Positions 10,976-22,429 of a stretch of DNA of 64,000 bases are shown in pieces. This DNA comes from Otatea glauca. Taxonomy: Eukaryota; Streptophyta; Magnoliopsida; Poales; Poaceae. Location of the stretch: positions 40,672,104-40,736,103 of the forward strand of contig CM070725.1 in NCBI GenBank assembly GCA_036346275.1, written 5' to 3'. The notes beneath the pieces were generated by a model. That model did no database searches and was not told where the DNA came from. It worked only from the letters and a program-made list of their open reading frames with translations. Made by a program: the position numbers and the translations under genes. Within the stretch, counting starts at the first letter, position 1; each line of letters opens with the position of its first letter.

Positions 10976-13900
10976 TTATATATTAAAAGCTCATATAGAG
11001 TTGCTAAAAAAAAGGGAAATATGCTTGAAATTCTTACAAATAAAGCAAAACATCCAGCTCTTAATCTAGTAGACCATAACTAAGTAGAATTATAATAGCC
11101 GTTGGATGTTATTATATAAAAAAAAAATCTAATAGCCTATCTAGCGAACCTGAGTTATAACAGATTAGATTAAAAGAAAGAGTACATTCCAAGTACAATA
11201 AAAAAATAACAAAAATACAGAATAAAAATAAATTAGCTATCTTATTTTCATACAAACTCCAAAATAAACATATACATAGCTAAAATTAAGAATAAAAATT
11301 AGTAGTTAAATTTGTATATCAATCCTAAACTAAAACTAATATTCAAAACAAAATAATAAATAAAAATAAAATTAATGGTTTCGATTAGAAGAAAGAGTCC
11401 ATAACTAGTAAAACAAAAATAACATAAATTTGGAATAAAAAAATAAAAGGAAATTAGCCATTTGGCTTTCATATTAACTGTAACATCCCAAAAATTTAAA
11501 TAAAATAAGAATATAATTTTTAAATTCTTAATATGTTATATTTCTGAATTTTTATGGAATTATTGGTTTTTCTTTAAAGAAAAACATTTAAATGGAATTA
11601 GTAAAAGGATAAAAGTAAAAATAGAATGTCATAAAAAATCTAAAAAAATTATATTAAATTTTTAGAAGTTTCTAGTGCTCATTTTTAGTGGTAAAAATAA
11701 ATTTGAATGCATTGATTAATGAAAAGAAGTAAAGATTGACAGATTTTTACTGGAAACAGTGACCTATCAGTATTTTAGAAAACTGTTAGTAGCTTATCTC
11801 AGGCTAAAACTTTTACCATGTCTTCCTCAGGTCATTATTGATCTTTTTTAAAAATATAGAAAATTAATATTTATATTTATTTTCTTTTACAATTTATAAA
11901 ATAAAACAAGGAAATCTGAAATTGGCAATCTCAGAATGTTTAGAACATAAATATGCAATATCTAAATCTGAAATTTTTACACAAGAATACTTAGACTATA
12001 ACATTCACTCTAAAAAATTTAAAAAAATTCTTGACCTCATTTTCATCCTCAAATAAAATAAAATCAGAAAAGAGAAAATGCATAGTCTGCCTTGTCAGAA
12101 TTAATAGAATTTTTATAAAAAAATATATTAGTGCGAAAATTTTATTTGACAACAATACTTATATCTTTAGCTATTGGACACGATTTGATCTGCCATTTAA
12201 TGGAAAAAGTTCGGTCTGATCAGCTTGAAGAGCAAGCCAAACCTCCAACCCTGTGCTTCTGCTGTGTGGGCCCCAGATCTCAGTGAGCAAAGCCAAGCAG
12301 CTGCCAACCTCGGCCCACAAGTCAGTCAGATAATTCTTCCCTACTCACCCTATCTTCTTCCTCCCTCACCCAAGCTGATCGCCTCACCAAAACCACTGTC
12401 TCGGCAGTGAACTGGCCACCAAAATTTTGCCACGGAAACATTCCGTCGAATCTGAGCACAGAGCAGCGGCAGCAAAACCCTCTTGCGTTCTCACCTGGTA
12501 CTTGCTTTGCTAGCTAGCTTTCTCTGCCATTTGTGCACTGCGACAGGGCGAACCGCCTCAGCCGAACTACCGTGGCAAACGAATGTGGAGCCAAGCCTTC
12601 AATTTCTCTGGTGTTATTTACGGCGACGGGATAGACGCCATACCCTGCTCCCTCATCACCACCAGACCATCGTGCACCAGCTTTTGACCGACCAAGCTTC
12701 GCGCCGCTTCTGCCTGAACCCAGCACTGCCTTCGGCGCTTATAAAACCCGGCCGATGGCTATCTTGAAGATCACATTCCACATCCTAAGCCTCCATAAAG
12801 CTTCCACTAGAACTAAGCCGTGCACATCCAGTTTATTCGCCTCTCTCGCGCAGTCTTCTTCTTTAGCGCGGGCGCAACCCGCAGAAGGGGAAAAACTTTA
12901 GACCAAGCAATCCGGTAAGTATTTTTCGAATTTATTGAACCTAAATATTTCTAGTGAACCCCTAAGAACTGACCAATCTTCATTTTCAACTTCCAATGCC
13001 TGTAACCCACTGCACCAGGTCATCTTCTTCCCCACGGCCGGCGACCGTTGGCAGCCATCTCCGACCAACCTCAGACCTCACTAACAGGTGAAATGGATTA
13101 ATTTCACCTCACTTATGCTTAATTAAGGCTCACCCGGTGAAAATGAGGTGTTTTGTGAGCTTGCCATTGCTCACCCATGGCGCCGCCGTGCAGCCCACGG
13201 TGGCAGGGCGCTCCGGCCATCTAAGGAGGAAATGTACAACCGAATCAGGTGCGCCGGAGTTCTCTGGTGCTATAAAATCCGTCGTACGAGCAAATCACGG
13301 GCTGTAGCGTCGCCGACGGCGAGCCCTAGTGTCGGCTCTGCTTTGAAGACACTGACCAACGGGCCCCATAAGTCAGCGACTGAAGCCGAATTCAAAAGGA
13401 ACGCGCGCAAATCGAAAATACGCTTTCAGATATGAAAGCGCATTTTCTCTTTTCCAGTACTTTTCAATACCCGAAATTATTCAATCAATTTTAACTTCTG
13501 CATTATAGATCCAAATGAAGTGAAATAAATTTATAAAATCATGTAGTTTCATAATATGCAAAAATAAATTGAAAATGAACAATGTGTAATTTTGAAATTC
13601 AAATTTAAAGTAAACGTTTGAAAAATGCTATATATAATATTTTCACAAATGAACACCGAATTGAATAAAACCAGTTTTGTTGGAATACTTAGGTCATAAT
13701 AAACTCAAATATGCAAAAATATTTTAATTTAAACTTGTTTTACACCTTTTTCTAATAAGAGTTAGTTTCAATATGTTGAGTATTCAAATATCCATAACTT
13801 ACGCAAAAGAGCTCCAAATTGAGTGTAATCAATTTCTATAAGCCATTAAGTCAGTAATATACCCAAATATGCAAAAATTATTAGGGCAAACTATTGAGTT

Positions 13901-14974
13901 TGTACATGTTATATCATGTGGTGATTAAATAATAACTTAATACTAATCCAAATAATTTTATATATAAATATACATAATTTTAGCCACTTAAATTCGTAAA
14001 ATAAGGAAAAGTGACTTATAAAAAGCAAGAAACCTTATCGTTACTTAACCGAAAACTGCTGGAAGTAAATAAGGAGTAAAAGACCAACTAAGTGCATGCA
14101 CATAAAATCATGAACCTTAACCCTAAAATCATACCTATTTTCTATAGCAAGTTTTTATTTGATTGTCTATCTTTAATCTTTTTTCCCTTATTAAAGTTTA
14201 CTATTTGCTATGTGTCCATCGAATGACGTGTAGAACCCGACATCACTGATTCCATCGCAGAAGACCCCGATTTCGAGCTCGACGAATATCAGTAAGGCAA
14301 GCACCCCCTTGACCATATTGAACCTACTATTTCAAATACCTTATATTGCTTTTGTCAAACTATTATGCATGCGCGTACTTTTTATGAAAATGCTATATTG
14401 GAATACTGGTAGTTATACCTGATGACCCATGGAACTTCCTTACTAAATATTGGATTGAAAACCTTGATAAACTTAGAATAAGGTAAACAATACATAATGT
14501 CAACATGGGTATATTCGATCGCTTAATAATCATGCTTAGTAAAGAACCATGTTGTTCTTTATAATTTAAAAATGTTGGATATGACATTTAAGGTTGATGG
14601 TATTTTGGTTAAAAATAAAAATAAAACTATGGTTTTGACGCGGGTGATTAATGGTAATAGCCGGTTGTATATGTGGCTTGCACGTAGTGTAGGGGGAGAT
14701 TATCGCCTAGGTCGGATTAAGAACCAAACTACGAGGTGCTATCGAGCCAAGAAAATAGTACAACCACAAGTGATGGTATGGGACGACCTTAACCTAATAA
14801 GTTACTTAGATATAACTTTGCACATTAGAAGGTTAGAGCACACAGGCATTCCGGTTTGGTCTGCTTGTAGGGGTTTCTACATACCAATGCAACGATGTAC
14901 GCTTTGATATGGGGAGAAACGTGTGTGGCAGGGATGGACCGCCTGAGTTATTACGTGAATAACAAGCTACCTTG

Positions 14975-15390
14975 AAAAAGGCCATCTGTGGCGGTTCATA
15001 ACTGGCGGTTTTTGGCTAGAACAACCACTGATATTCTGGTATCAGTGACGGTTCGAGCCAAAAATCGCCACTAATAATAAAAAGTATTAGTGGCGGTTTT
15101 TTGATAGAACCGCCACTGATACTCAAATATCAGTGGCGATTCTAGCCCAAAAACCGCCACTGATAATCCAAGTATCAGTGGCGGTTTTTTGATAGAACCG
15201 CCACTGATACTCAAATATCAGTAGTGGTTTTAGCCCAAAAACTGCCACTGATAATACGACTATTAGTGGCGGTTTTTGGCTAGAACTGCCACTGATATTC
15301 CTAGTATCAGTGGCGGTTTTTTTATAGAACCGTCACTAATATTACTTTAGTAGCGGTTTTGGGCCAAAACCGCCGCTGATAATCCCACAC
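14975..15390. repeat. subterminal inverted-repeat array (left end of CACTA)
   Basis: About ten short modules alternate 'ATCAGTGGCGGTTTTT' with 'AACCGCCACTGATA', i.e. direct and inverted copies of one motif spaced 15-30 bp. Such arrays bind the TNPA-type protein in CACTA elements. Just inside (15412-15445) is 'GGCTAGCCTCAGG' with 'GCGCTAGCCATGCC', a module also present at the left end of the element at 52037-55220. Confidence 0.85.
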
Positions 15391-15644
15391 ACAAAAATAA
15401 AAAAATTGGCATTTGTGGCTAGCCTCAGGCAGCGCTAGCCATGCCTCTTCATTATATACATTATCAGCAATCACAAAAGAGGGTGATATACATTATTGAG
15501 GGATCCTAAACCATATATACATTATCAAGAATCACAAACATCTCTAAGCGATTAAAACACAAGAAGGTTTCACCTCTAACCATCAAATGGCAATGAAAAG
15601 CAAATAAACTCATTACATAAATGTAATCAAGAGTAAACCATCCT

Positions 15645-15745
15645 ATGAGCCGCACTCAATGGCCTTGCTTTTACAATTTACACCGATTTAGCACCCATAA
15701 ACGAAATGATGATAAGGAGGTAATAATTAGTATCATATGCCAACA
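15645..15745. repeat. direct repeat A flanking the MADS fragment (left)
   Basis: About 100 bp including 'ACAATTTACACCGATTTAG' and 'ATGATGATAAGGAGGTAAT'. Its partner lies at 17511-17620 in the same orientation at roughly 80 percent identity by eye. The pair brackets the MADS-box exons. Confidence 0.8.
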
Positions 15746-16097
15746 ATATAGCCCCATGTTTCAAAACTTCAATTCTAGAGTTTATGCAATCAAATACCAC
15801 CAAGATTTGTACAATGCATGACGATATGAAATGCACTTAAAGAGATAGCTCTAAATTGTGCAAGCAATACACTTCACTAATAAAAGTAAATTTGAATTGC
15901 CCAAGATGCATCCAAGCATTCAGTTTGAAGGCATCACATCACAGAGCTACCTAAAAGATCACATTTTTCATCCGGTTAAACACTCAAGGGTCGATTCATA
16001 GGAAAATAGATTTCCAGGAATGCCACCTATATACCATGGTATAAAACATCAAACAATACGAAATATCAAGGCACCCCTAGTATTGCTCTAATTTCAC

Positions 16098-17455
16098 CAT
16101 CATGAAGGAGGAAGATGAGCTTGTCTGGGCTTGGGGTAGTTGGGTTTGGGTCTGGGTTTGGTCCCACTGCACCTAGGGATGGCAATAGGGCCCCGATCCC
16201 CGTTTCCCGCAGGGAATTCCTCTATTAGGGGACAGGGACGGGGACGGGGGAAATCTCTCCCCGTGGGGGGCTTATCGGGGAAAATATTGCCCCCATCGGG
16301 GATCGCGGGGACGGGGACGTTCCATCGTTCCCCGTCCCCGTCCCCATGTTATCACTAACAGGTGGAAGTAAATGATCATTCTCAAAAGAAAAAATATATA
16401 TGTGAGGTTATTATTAATAAATATGCTAAATATGAATTACTTTAGTGATTTACACACACTTCAACCACACATGCACCATTACTCTAGTAATTCATTCATG
16501 TAGCATATAATATTTTATATAGCATTTTCGGGGATTAGTCCCCGTCGGGGCCCCGCAAACCCGTCGGGGATCGGGGACGGGGGTGGGGAAATTTTGCTTA
16601 TCGGGGATCGGGATGGGGGCGCCTCGGGATTTTCCGTTGCCATCCCTAATCGCACTGCCGCTTTGCATGACCACCTTCTGCCTCTCCACCAGCTGCAGCA
16701 ACAGGATCAGATCCAACACATGGGCTTCTTGATTTATCAAATTAACAAGTATTCATGCACTCATGTATGGCTTGGGAGATCGATCATGAACGTTAACTAT
16801 GATGCTCAGTGCATGCATGCAATGCACAAGCTAGCTAGGGAGTTATTAAGCAGTATATATTTGGCGCATGACTTACTTCCTTTTGTAGAGTCTTGTTCTC
16901 CTCCTGCAGTGATCTCTCCTGCATGCAACAACGGTGCCATCCATTGAACTTTGAACATGTGTACATGACCAATCGAAAGTAGGAACTAATTAGTGCGTAA
17001 GAATGCATGCATCGTTTCAAATACACAAACCAATGCGTTTGTGATATAATCTAATATATGGTAGTGCAAGTGACCATACATACACAACAATGACAGTATT
17101 GCAGGCAGGTTGCAGCTTGGTTACCTTTTTCTGTAGCTCAGAAATGGACTCCAACACAAGGTGGCTCTACAAATACAAGTATGTTACATAGTTAGTCAAC
17201 AATTGGAAATTATACTCCAGGAATATGCCCAGAAGACATCTTTTTTGCAACAGTAGGAACCACTTTTACAGATCTAATGCAGGCATGATCGCCTTTCATT
17301 TCATCCATTAGAAGCAGATGAAGAGATTTCATTGCACTACTAAGTTAAAATTACTACCTTTCTTGATCCGATGTGCTTCAATGAATTCCCATTTCTTTGC
17401 TCTAGCTGTTGGAGTTCTTTCAGTTCAAAGACTCTAGATCCTCTCTCATGAGGTG
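16098..17455 (-). pseudogene. AP1/FUL-like MADS-box gene fragment (K-box and C-terminal exons)
   Basis: Four exons recur in the order of AP1/FUL genes: 17455-17358 ('HLMREDLESLN...KELQQLEQ'), 17166-17125 ('ESISELQKK', 42 bp), 16918-16877 ('ERSLQEENKTLQKE', 42 bp) and a last exon split as 16692-16649 ('LVERQKVV') and 16173-16098 ('QWDQTQTQTQ' ... 'SSSSSFMM'). All have GT/AG borders, and the two 42-bp exons are diagnostic. Motifs match best the grass FUL2 group (OsMADS15/ZAP1-like). It is broken: one base is missing after 'ESLN' in the K-box, and a hAT MITE (16174-16648) sits in the C-terminal exon. The MADS DNA-binding exon and the last exon ('PPWMLSHL') are absent. The fragment lies between the Ulp1 gene and the left repeat array of the CACTA complex, on the same strand as its genes, as for a captured host sequence. 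Any chimaeric transcript would lack DNA binding. Confidence 0.85.
16174..16648. mobile_element. hAT-type MITE inside MADS exon
   Basis: Ends 'TAGGGATGGCAA' and 'TTGCCATCCCTA' are exact inverted repeats; the interior is built from 'GGGGACGGGGAT' style G/C runs. On the minus strand the 8-mers directly outside are AGTGCGAT and GGTGCAGT, which differ at three sites, all transitions. That is what an aged, methylated 8-bp hAT target duplication would look like. The terminus resembles the Dart/nDart-like hAT group. Confidence 0.8.
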
Positions 17456-17510
17456 CTGCAGGATATATGAGTTGGTTTACATCATCCTGTAGTGCAATCT
17501 AGCTAAGTAA

Positions 17511-17620
17511 ACCAGTCCCACGAGCCACACCAATGGCCTTACTTTGACAATTTACACCGATTTAGTAGTCCATGAACCAAATGATGATAAGGAGGTAATA
17601 GTTAGTATCATATCTAGGTC
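17511..17620. repeat. direct repeat B flanking the MADS fragment (right)
   Basis: Partner of 15645-15745: shares 'GACAATTTACACCGATTTAG' and 'GATGATAAGGAGGTAATAGT'. It lies just upstream (gene sense) of the first MADS exon, where an intron would be expected. Confidence 0.8.
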
Positions 17621-17639
17621 AACATTAAGTTTATCTAGT

Positions 17640-18470
17640 AACCCGCTCTCTTTATCAATCTACTGCACTTCCAACATCAGTTGTGACCTTAAGCAATACT
17701 GAAAGAATATACAACAAAAAGGCCAAGTGAAAAACACATAGAAGTATAGAAGGATTGTGCCTGTAAGGAAGGAACTTTACTCTCTACAATCTCCTGTAGG
17801 GAAAAAAACATTTTAGAATTATGACCTCAGCAAAATAAAGTAGCACATGTGTATATGGTAACTGAACTTGAAGACGTATAAAAAAGAAAGGATCAAGAAC
17901 AACACACACCTTGATCGCTGCTCAGTTTGTGAAGTGTAGAGAAAATCAAAGCGCATCTCAAGGAAACTATGAAATGGGGCCGTCAAATGGATCAAGCTTG
18001 TATAAAACGAATGATGTTAGTTTGTTTGCTCTCTCATCTCTCTTTTCGGTATCAACTGAAATAGTAGTCATATCCAAAAATATGATATGAACGACAAAGG
18101 CTGAGCAAATTGTTTCTAAGAAGAAACCAGCATGATGAGCAAGAAAAGCATGATTCACTCAGAAAACCACGCATTTCTTTAGTAATTTTTTCACTTGGTT
18201 AGTTTATCAAACTATTACAAACACATGAAATAACTTCATATGAAAAAATAACCATGTAAGGCAAACACATGAAATATTTAGAAGTGTCACTCGCATGTGT
18301 GTGTGTTCCTGAAGAAGACAAAAGTACATGCAAGTTTAGCACAACCACTGACAAAAGAAGTGGCATTGACAAAAGAAGGGTTCCCATTTGAAAGGAACAA
18401 AGAGTTATTTACACTTTGTAATGAAACAGAAATTGAAGTAACAAAAGCCTAAACTAGTGGAGGTAAACTA
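17640..18470. other. non-coding interior of the CACTA complex
   Basis: No domain recognised. Splice-like signals occur on the minus strand (for example near 17780-17810), but the short translations match nothing. It may hold untranslated sequence of the Ulp1 gene or diverged captured DNA. Confidence 0.3.
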
Positions 18471-18479
18471 GAAGCCTAC

Positions 18480-19440
18480 GGGTCTTGGAGGTTGGAGACA
18501 CGTGATTTGAGACAAGAGTATGGATGACTGGATCGTTGTTGTCTTCGTCATAAAACTCGCCATTTTTGTTGATTATTTCCTTCATGATGAAGTAGGCGAG
18601 CTGGCCCTGAATGGCTTGGATTTGAAGGAAGCGATCCTAACGTAGACAACTTGAGGCGCTGTAAGTATAAAAAACAAAATTAAGAGAGAATATAGAAATT
18701 GAGTGGTGCGAATCAGTGTGTCATGTCAGCATGAATGACCTCTACGTCATTGTCTTTTATTGTGCATGATAAGATTTCGCGCATGTACTGGCACACGAAG
18801 TACCCACATAAATTTGTTCCTTTAATTACCGCTTGTGACACTGCAAAAATCGAATGAACTAAGATGTCGTCGAAGGAGCTATTTACTATGAAATATGATA
18901 TAAGAATATTCCTTACGTGCGTACCGGAAACTTAGTACGGATTGTAAGGGATTTGTGGTATGGGCGGTATCTCGAGCTCTTCTGACAATATCTTTTGAAC
19001 GCCTCATTCACTAAATGTGTCATCTCTTCAAAGTCTTTTTTAGGTTTATCCAGTAGATCCATGATCAGCATCTTGCTCTTTTCTGGATGAATTATTACGA
19101 GAATCCAGTGGAAGCTACATACACATGCATGATGCCAGTCATTAATCCTTACATCAGAGTAAATAACGAAATAAACGAGTAATTTAACTAGCTAGTGAGC
19201 AACTTACTTAAAATGGTATGGCAAAAGTATAAACTCCTTGTCTTGTAGTTTAATCAAAACTTTATATACGTACTCCTCGACCTCCTTTGGTGCTCTTTTG
19301 ATTTCATGTGGCAAACCGTTCCCGGGTCGAGGAATCCCACTGGCCCTTTGGTTCTTCGTACTTCAATCATCTCGTATCTATATAACGAAATAGTTAGACA
19401 TGACATTTATCGGTATTACGTGAATGTAGGCCAAGATTGA
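18480..19440 (-). pseudogene. Ulp1-type cysteine protease domain of the CACTA second gene
   Basis: Minus-strand exons continue the DUF8039-like gene. 'RYEMIEV...GPVGFLD' and 'EVEEYVYKVLIKLQDKEF' (19380-19205) precede 'FHWILVIIHPEKSKMLIMDL' (about 19115-19058), which supplies the His-Trp and Asp of a Ulp1/C48 peptidase. 'QAVIKGTNLCGYFVCQYM' (about 18825-18770) supplies the Gln and catalytic Cys. The tail 'LQIQAIQGQLAYFIMKEI' (18630-18575) ends near 18480. GT/AG introns separate the blocks. One apparent frameshift lies just after 'GFLDPG'. The family normally cleaves SUMO-like conjugates. Its role in transposons is not established, so protease activity is inferred from residues only. Confidence 0.75.
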
Positions 19441-19452
19441 TATATTAGACAC

Positions 19453-21466
19453 TTACAGTGACCAGCATCTCAAAAAAGATATGTCAAGGGCGTCGTGATA
19501 GAACAAGTTGTGCAAGTTATCGAATTCTATTAAGAAGTAGCCATGGCCCTCATGGTGAAAATGTTCCTCACGAAAAATTGCAGTGATCACCTTCGGGAGT
19601 ACGTCTAGGTTGGATCGATCTAAGTACCATGCATGTAATCGCTGCATCATGGGTGTTAGACTTTTTAACTTTGAAGCGGTGACAAAGGGCTTCCCTACCT
19701 CGAATTTCAATCTTTGTTGATTATCTTGGTCATCAGACTGCGCCTTGCCCTTACTTTTTTGTCTCACGACATCATACTCGGTCCTGGCCTCGCCTGATCT
19801 GGCTGATATGGCTTGTCTAATGTGCCAATTTTTGGGATCAGGGGTTGTAGGTTTGTCCTTTGAAGTACCAGGTGTTATAGGTTTCTGCTTCGGAGTACTA
19901 ATAGTGGCCATCTTGATGGGGTCCTCAATAGATTTCTTTTCTACCTTATTTTGCTTCTTCCCCGTTTCACTCTCAGGTGCTGGTGACGGATGCGAGGATT
20001 GTACTGTAGGAAAGGCTGGCACTGCATGGTCCAAGACGATGTCACGCTTGCGCCATTGGATGAATGAGTGGACGACACTTCCTAGAGTTGTTATCTCATC
20101 ATTGGCGGGTTTTTCCAGTCCGATCTCAGCAAACTGTGCAAGTACCGTGTCCACTTGGACCTTTGCATAACCTGGCGCTATCGGGGTATTGTGCAAGATA
20201 CCCCCTTCTTGGCACGAATAGACTACCCCTGTAGCAGGCTGTACAAATATGTTCATCACGGGCACGTTGAGCTGACAGGGTGTGGAGTCCTGTATGTCGT
20301 CCATAGGATAATGGTTGTTGTCCGCTTCTGCCAATGGCGTGGACGCGCAACTGCTGCGACGACCTGTAGGGCTTGATAGAACGTTGTGAGCCTGCGACTG
20401 GCTCAAGGCTTGTTGTACTTGTCGTTCAACTTGTGACTCAATGGTGCCTTGTATTTCTCGCAGAACCCTTTCCTTCATCATTTCCATTTCCTTCTCAGCC
20501 CGCTCTTCTTTAGCTCTCTTCCGACTCCTATAAGAGTCTCCGTGCTCAGGGAATCCACTCCTCCATGGAACCTTGACCCCGACGCCTCGTGTCCGACCGG
20601 GTGCTCTTTGTTTCCTAGGGCATTGTTAGCTCGTCTTTCTCCTCGTCTGGGTGAAAAGATCCTTGGGTGGATCAGGCGTAAAACTCATGAACTCTTTGCG
20701 TCATTCTTCGTCTTGTTGCTCTTGAATGATAAACCCCCAGTAGACAAGATATCTGCCTTCGCTAGCACATAGTGCTTCACTCGGTCTGGTAGTCCGATCA
20801 AGGGACTTGTGCCAGCCAATTGGACCGCTTCTAGTTCCTGCCTCTCCCATTGAGCAATTTTACCCGCGTACCCACTCGTGCCAAGTGCGTGGGGTGAGTA
20901 TTCCTTCTTGCGATGCTAATGTGGTCCTCACTGGACTTCCTTGTCGCCGATTGCTTCATCGCCACAAACTCATCCCAATATGGCTCCAATCTTGGGTACT
21001 CTTCGATGGCTGACCGGTTTTGCTTCACATAATTTGTGTTCAGCCTCGCCTTGAAGTTTCTCCACGCCGCATCCATGGTCATCAATGCGTCGCGACGCAC
21101 AAGATCTTCGGCTCCTTTGGGGAATTCGAAGGTTTCTTTGAGCTCTGTCCACAGATCCTCTTTGGTGGCTCGGGGCACTTTATGCCAATCCGAATAGGTG
21201 ATTGTCACTTTATCCCTTACGATGCACCCGTATGTTGACCTATATTTTGCTGCTGATTTTCTCGGTGCAACAGGGGCCCCAGTATCTAAGACCTCTGAGA
21301 TGGTGTACCGGCCTTCAGGCTTCTTAGTTTTTCCTCGTCCTCGGCATCTTGCAACAGGAGCATCATCTGCAACAGCGGTGGAGGCCTCGGCACCTTCGGT
21401 GGTTGGGTGGAGGGTAAGGTACCTGCTTGGGCTCTCCTCCACTATAGGATCGGTTTTGGGCTCCAA
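19453..21466 (-). pseudogene. CACTA second gene, TNPA/En-Spm-like N-terminus with DUF8039-like region
   Basis: The first long frame (21466-20831) has 'STYGCIVRDKVTITYSDWH', 'LWTELKETFEFP' and 'AAWRNFKARLNTNYV', typical of plant En/Spm-type (TNPA-like) transposon proteins. It is cut by frameshifts near 20890 and 20690. A further open stretch carries 'KEHPGRTRGVGVKVPWRSGF' then a basic coiled-coil start ('SYRSRKRAKEERAEKEMEMM', about 20520) and runs to 19453 through 'NIFVQPATGVVYS' and 'NDEITTLGSVVHSFIQW', a DUF8039-like block, ending 'ISFLRCWSL'. Splicing then leads into the Ulp1 exons. The same architecture is found plus-strand at 52623-54579. Several frame breaks mean no full-length product is made now. 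Confidence 0.75.
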
Positions 21467-21814
21467 TAGAACTACAGTTCGACCCGAAACATAATTTTCG
21501 TCAATTACTACAGAATCATCTCACGGAATTTCAAAGTACAGAATCATCTCATGAAAATGATTTTGCAAGAGCAAGAGACTTAATTATCTCAGAACAAAAC
21601 TAATTAAGCAAGCATTAAATCTTGAACTAGTGCTGATTGGTTGTAAATTTTGTCGACGCAATATGTAGCTATGGTTTACTGACTATTCCATATAACAATA
21701 TGATTAAAAGTGCATAATCCAATGATTGCCGAAATGACATACATCGCAAGATCCAGCATAAAAGCAAGATTATGTCATTCATACAATGAATCATGTCTTA
21801 AACAACTTAGTACT

Positions 21815-21945
21815 TATTTATTAAACGTGATGATGGATATGTTGCGATGACTACACAACTTAGTAGACCATATGGTTTCAAAATGTGGCATGAATGTCTA
21901 GGTCATCTTGGATACCTTGCATTGATAAAAATCATCTAGGAAACA
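21815..21945 (+). pseudogene. Ty1/copia gag-pre-integrase fragment
   Basis: Forward translation gives 'RDDGYVAMTTQLSRPYGF' followed directly by 'KMWHECLGHLGYLALIKII', the His/Leu-rich pre-integrase signature of copia polyproteins. It is only about 40 codons and opposite in strand to the CACTA genes. It looks like a small retrotransposon scrap lodged between the leader and the first coding exon of the second CACTA gene. Confidence 0.6.
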
Positions 21946-22429
21946 CTAGTACACAATGAAATCACACACATAACACATAACAAATAACATACAAAGCGAG
22001 ATTTACTGCAAAGACCTTGCCTTCTTCTCCCAAGGGTCTGTGTTGAGAAGCGGTCGGGCAGCGTCAGGCGTAGCGGCGGCACGGCACGTAGTCTGGCGTC
22101 GCTGGGCGAGGCGGCGTTAAGCGGGGTGGCGGCGTCGGGTGCGGTGTCGGCGCGGCGTGGCGCGCGGCGCGGGTACGGTGTCGCGCGCGGCGCGAGGGGC
22201 GTCGGCGGCAAGCGGCGGCGTCGGGACGGCGTCGGCGCGGAGGCGTCGAGTCGTGGCGTGGCGGCCAGCGCGCGAGCGGCGCGAAGCGGCGTCGAAGCGA
22301 TGACTGTGGCGTCGGCGCGGCGGGAGCTTAGAGGTTTAGGGCGCGTCAGAAGAGGCGGGAGTTTAAGGGTTTGGGCACTCGGTGAAAAGAGAGAACTATC
22401 CATTTTTATATACGGAGCATATTATGAGT
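21946..22429 (-). other. GC-rich leader of the CACTA second gene
   Basis: A strongly GC-rich stretch of 'GCGGCGTCG' repeats follows the internal repeat cluster and its TATA-like box. A 155-codon minus-strand frame (22403-21936) is Arg/Ala/Pro-rich and matches no domain. Its first ATG touches the TATA-like box, so it is unlikely to be the real start. Probably untranslated leader or a first exon. Confidence 0.4.
22403..22412 (-). promoter_or_regulatory. TATA-like box of the CACTA second gene
   Basis: Minus strand reads TATATAAAAA directly inside the internal subterminal-type repeat cluster and upstream of the GC-rich leader. The placement parallels the box at 27161-27170 for the transposase gene. 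Confidence 0.5.

Noticed and set aside
14975..15390. Regularly spaced short repeats resembling a CRISPR array
   Set aside because: Copies alternate in orientation, spacers are not unique, and the array sits at a CACTA end in plant DNA.
21936..22403. 155-codon Arg/Ala/Pro-rich minus frame
   Set aside because: Its ATG coincides with the TATA-like box, so it would lie upstream of the expected transcription start; probably GC-rich leader.
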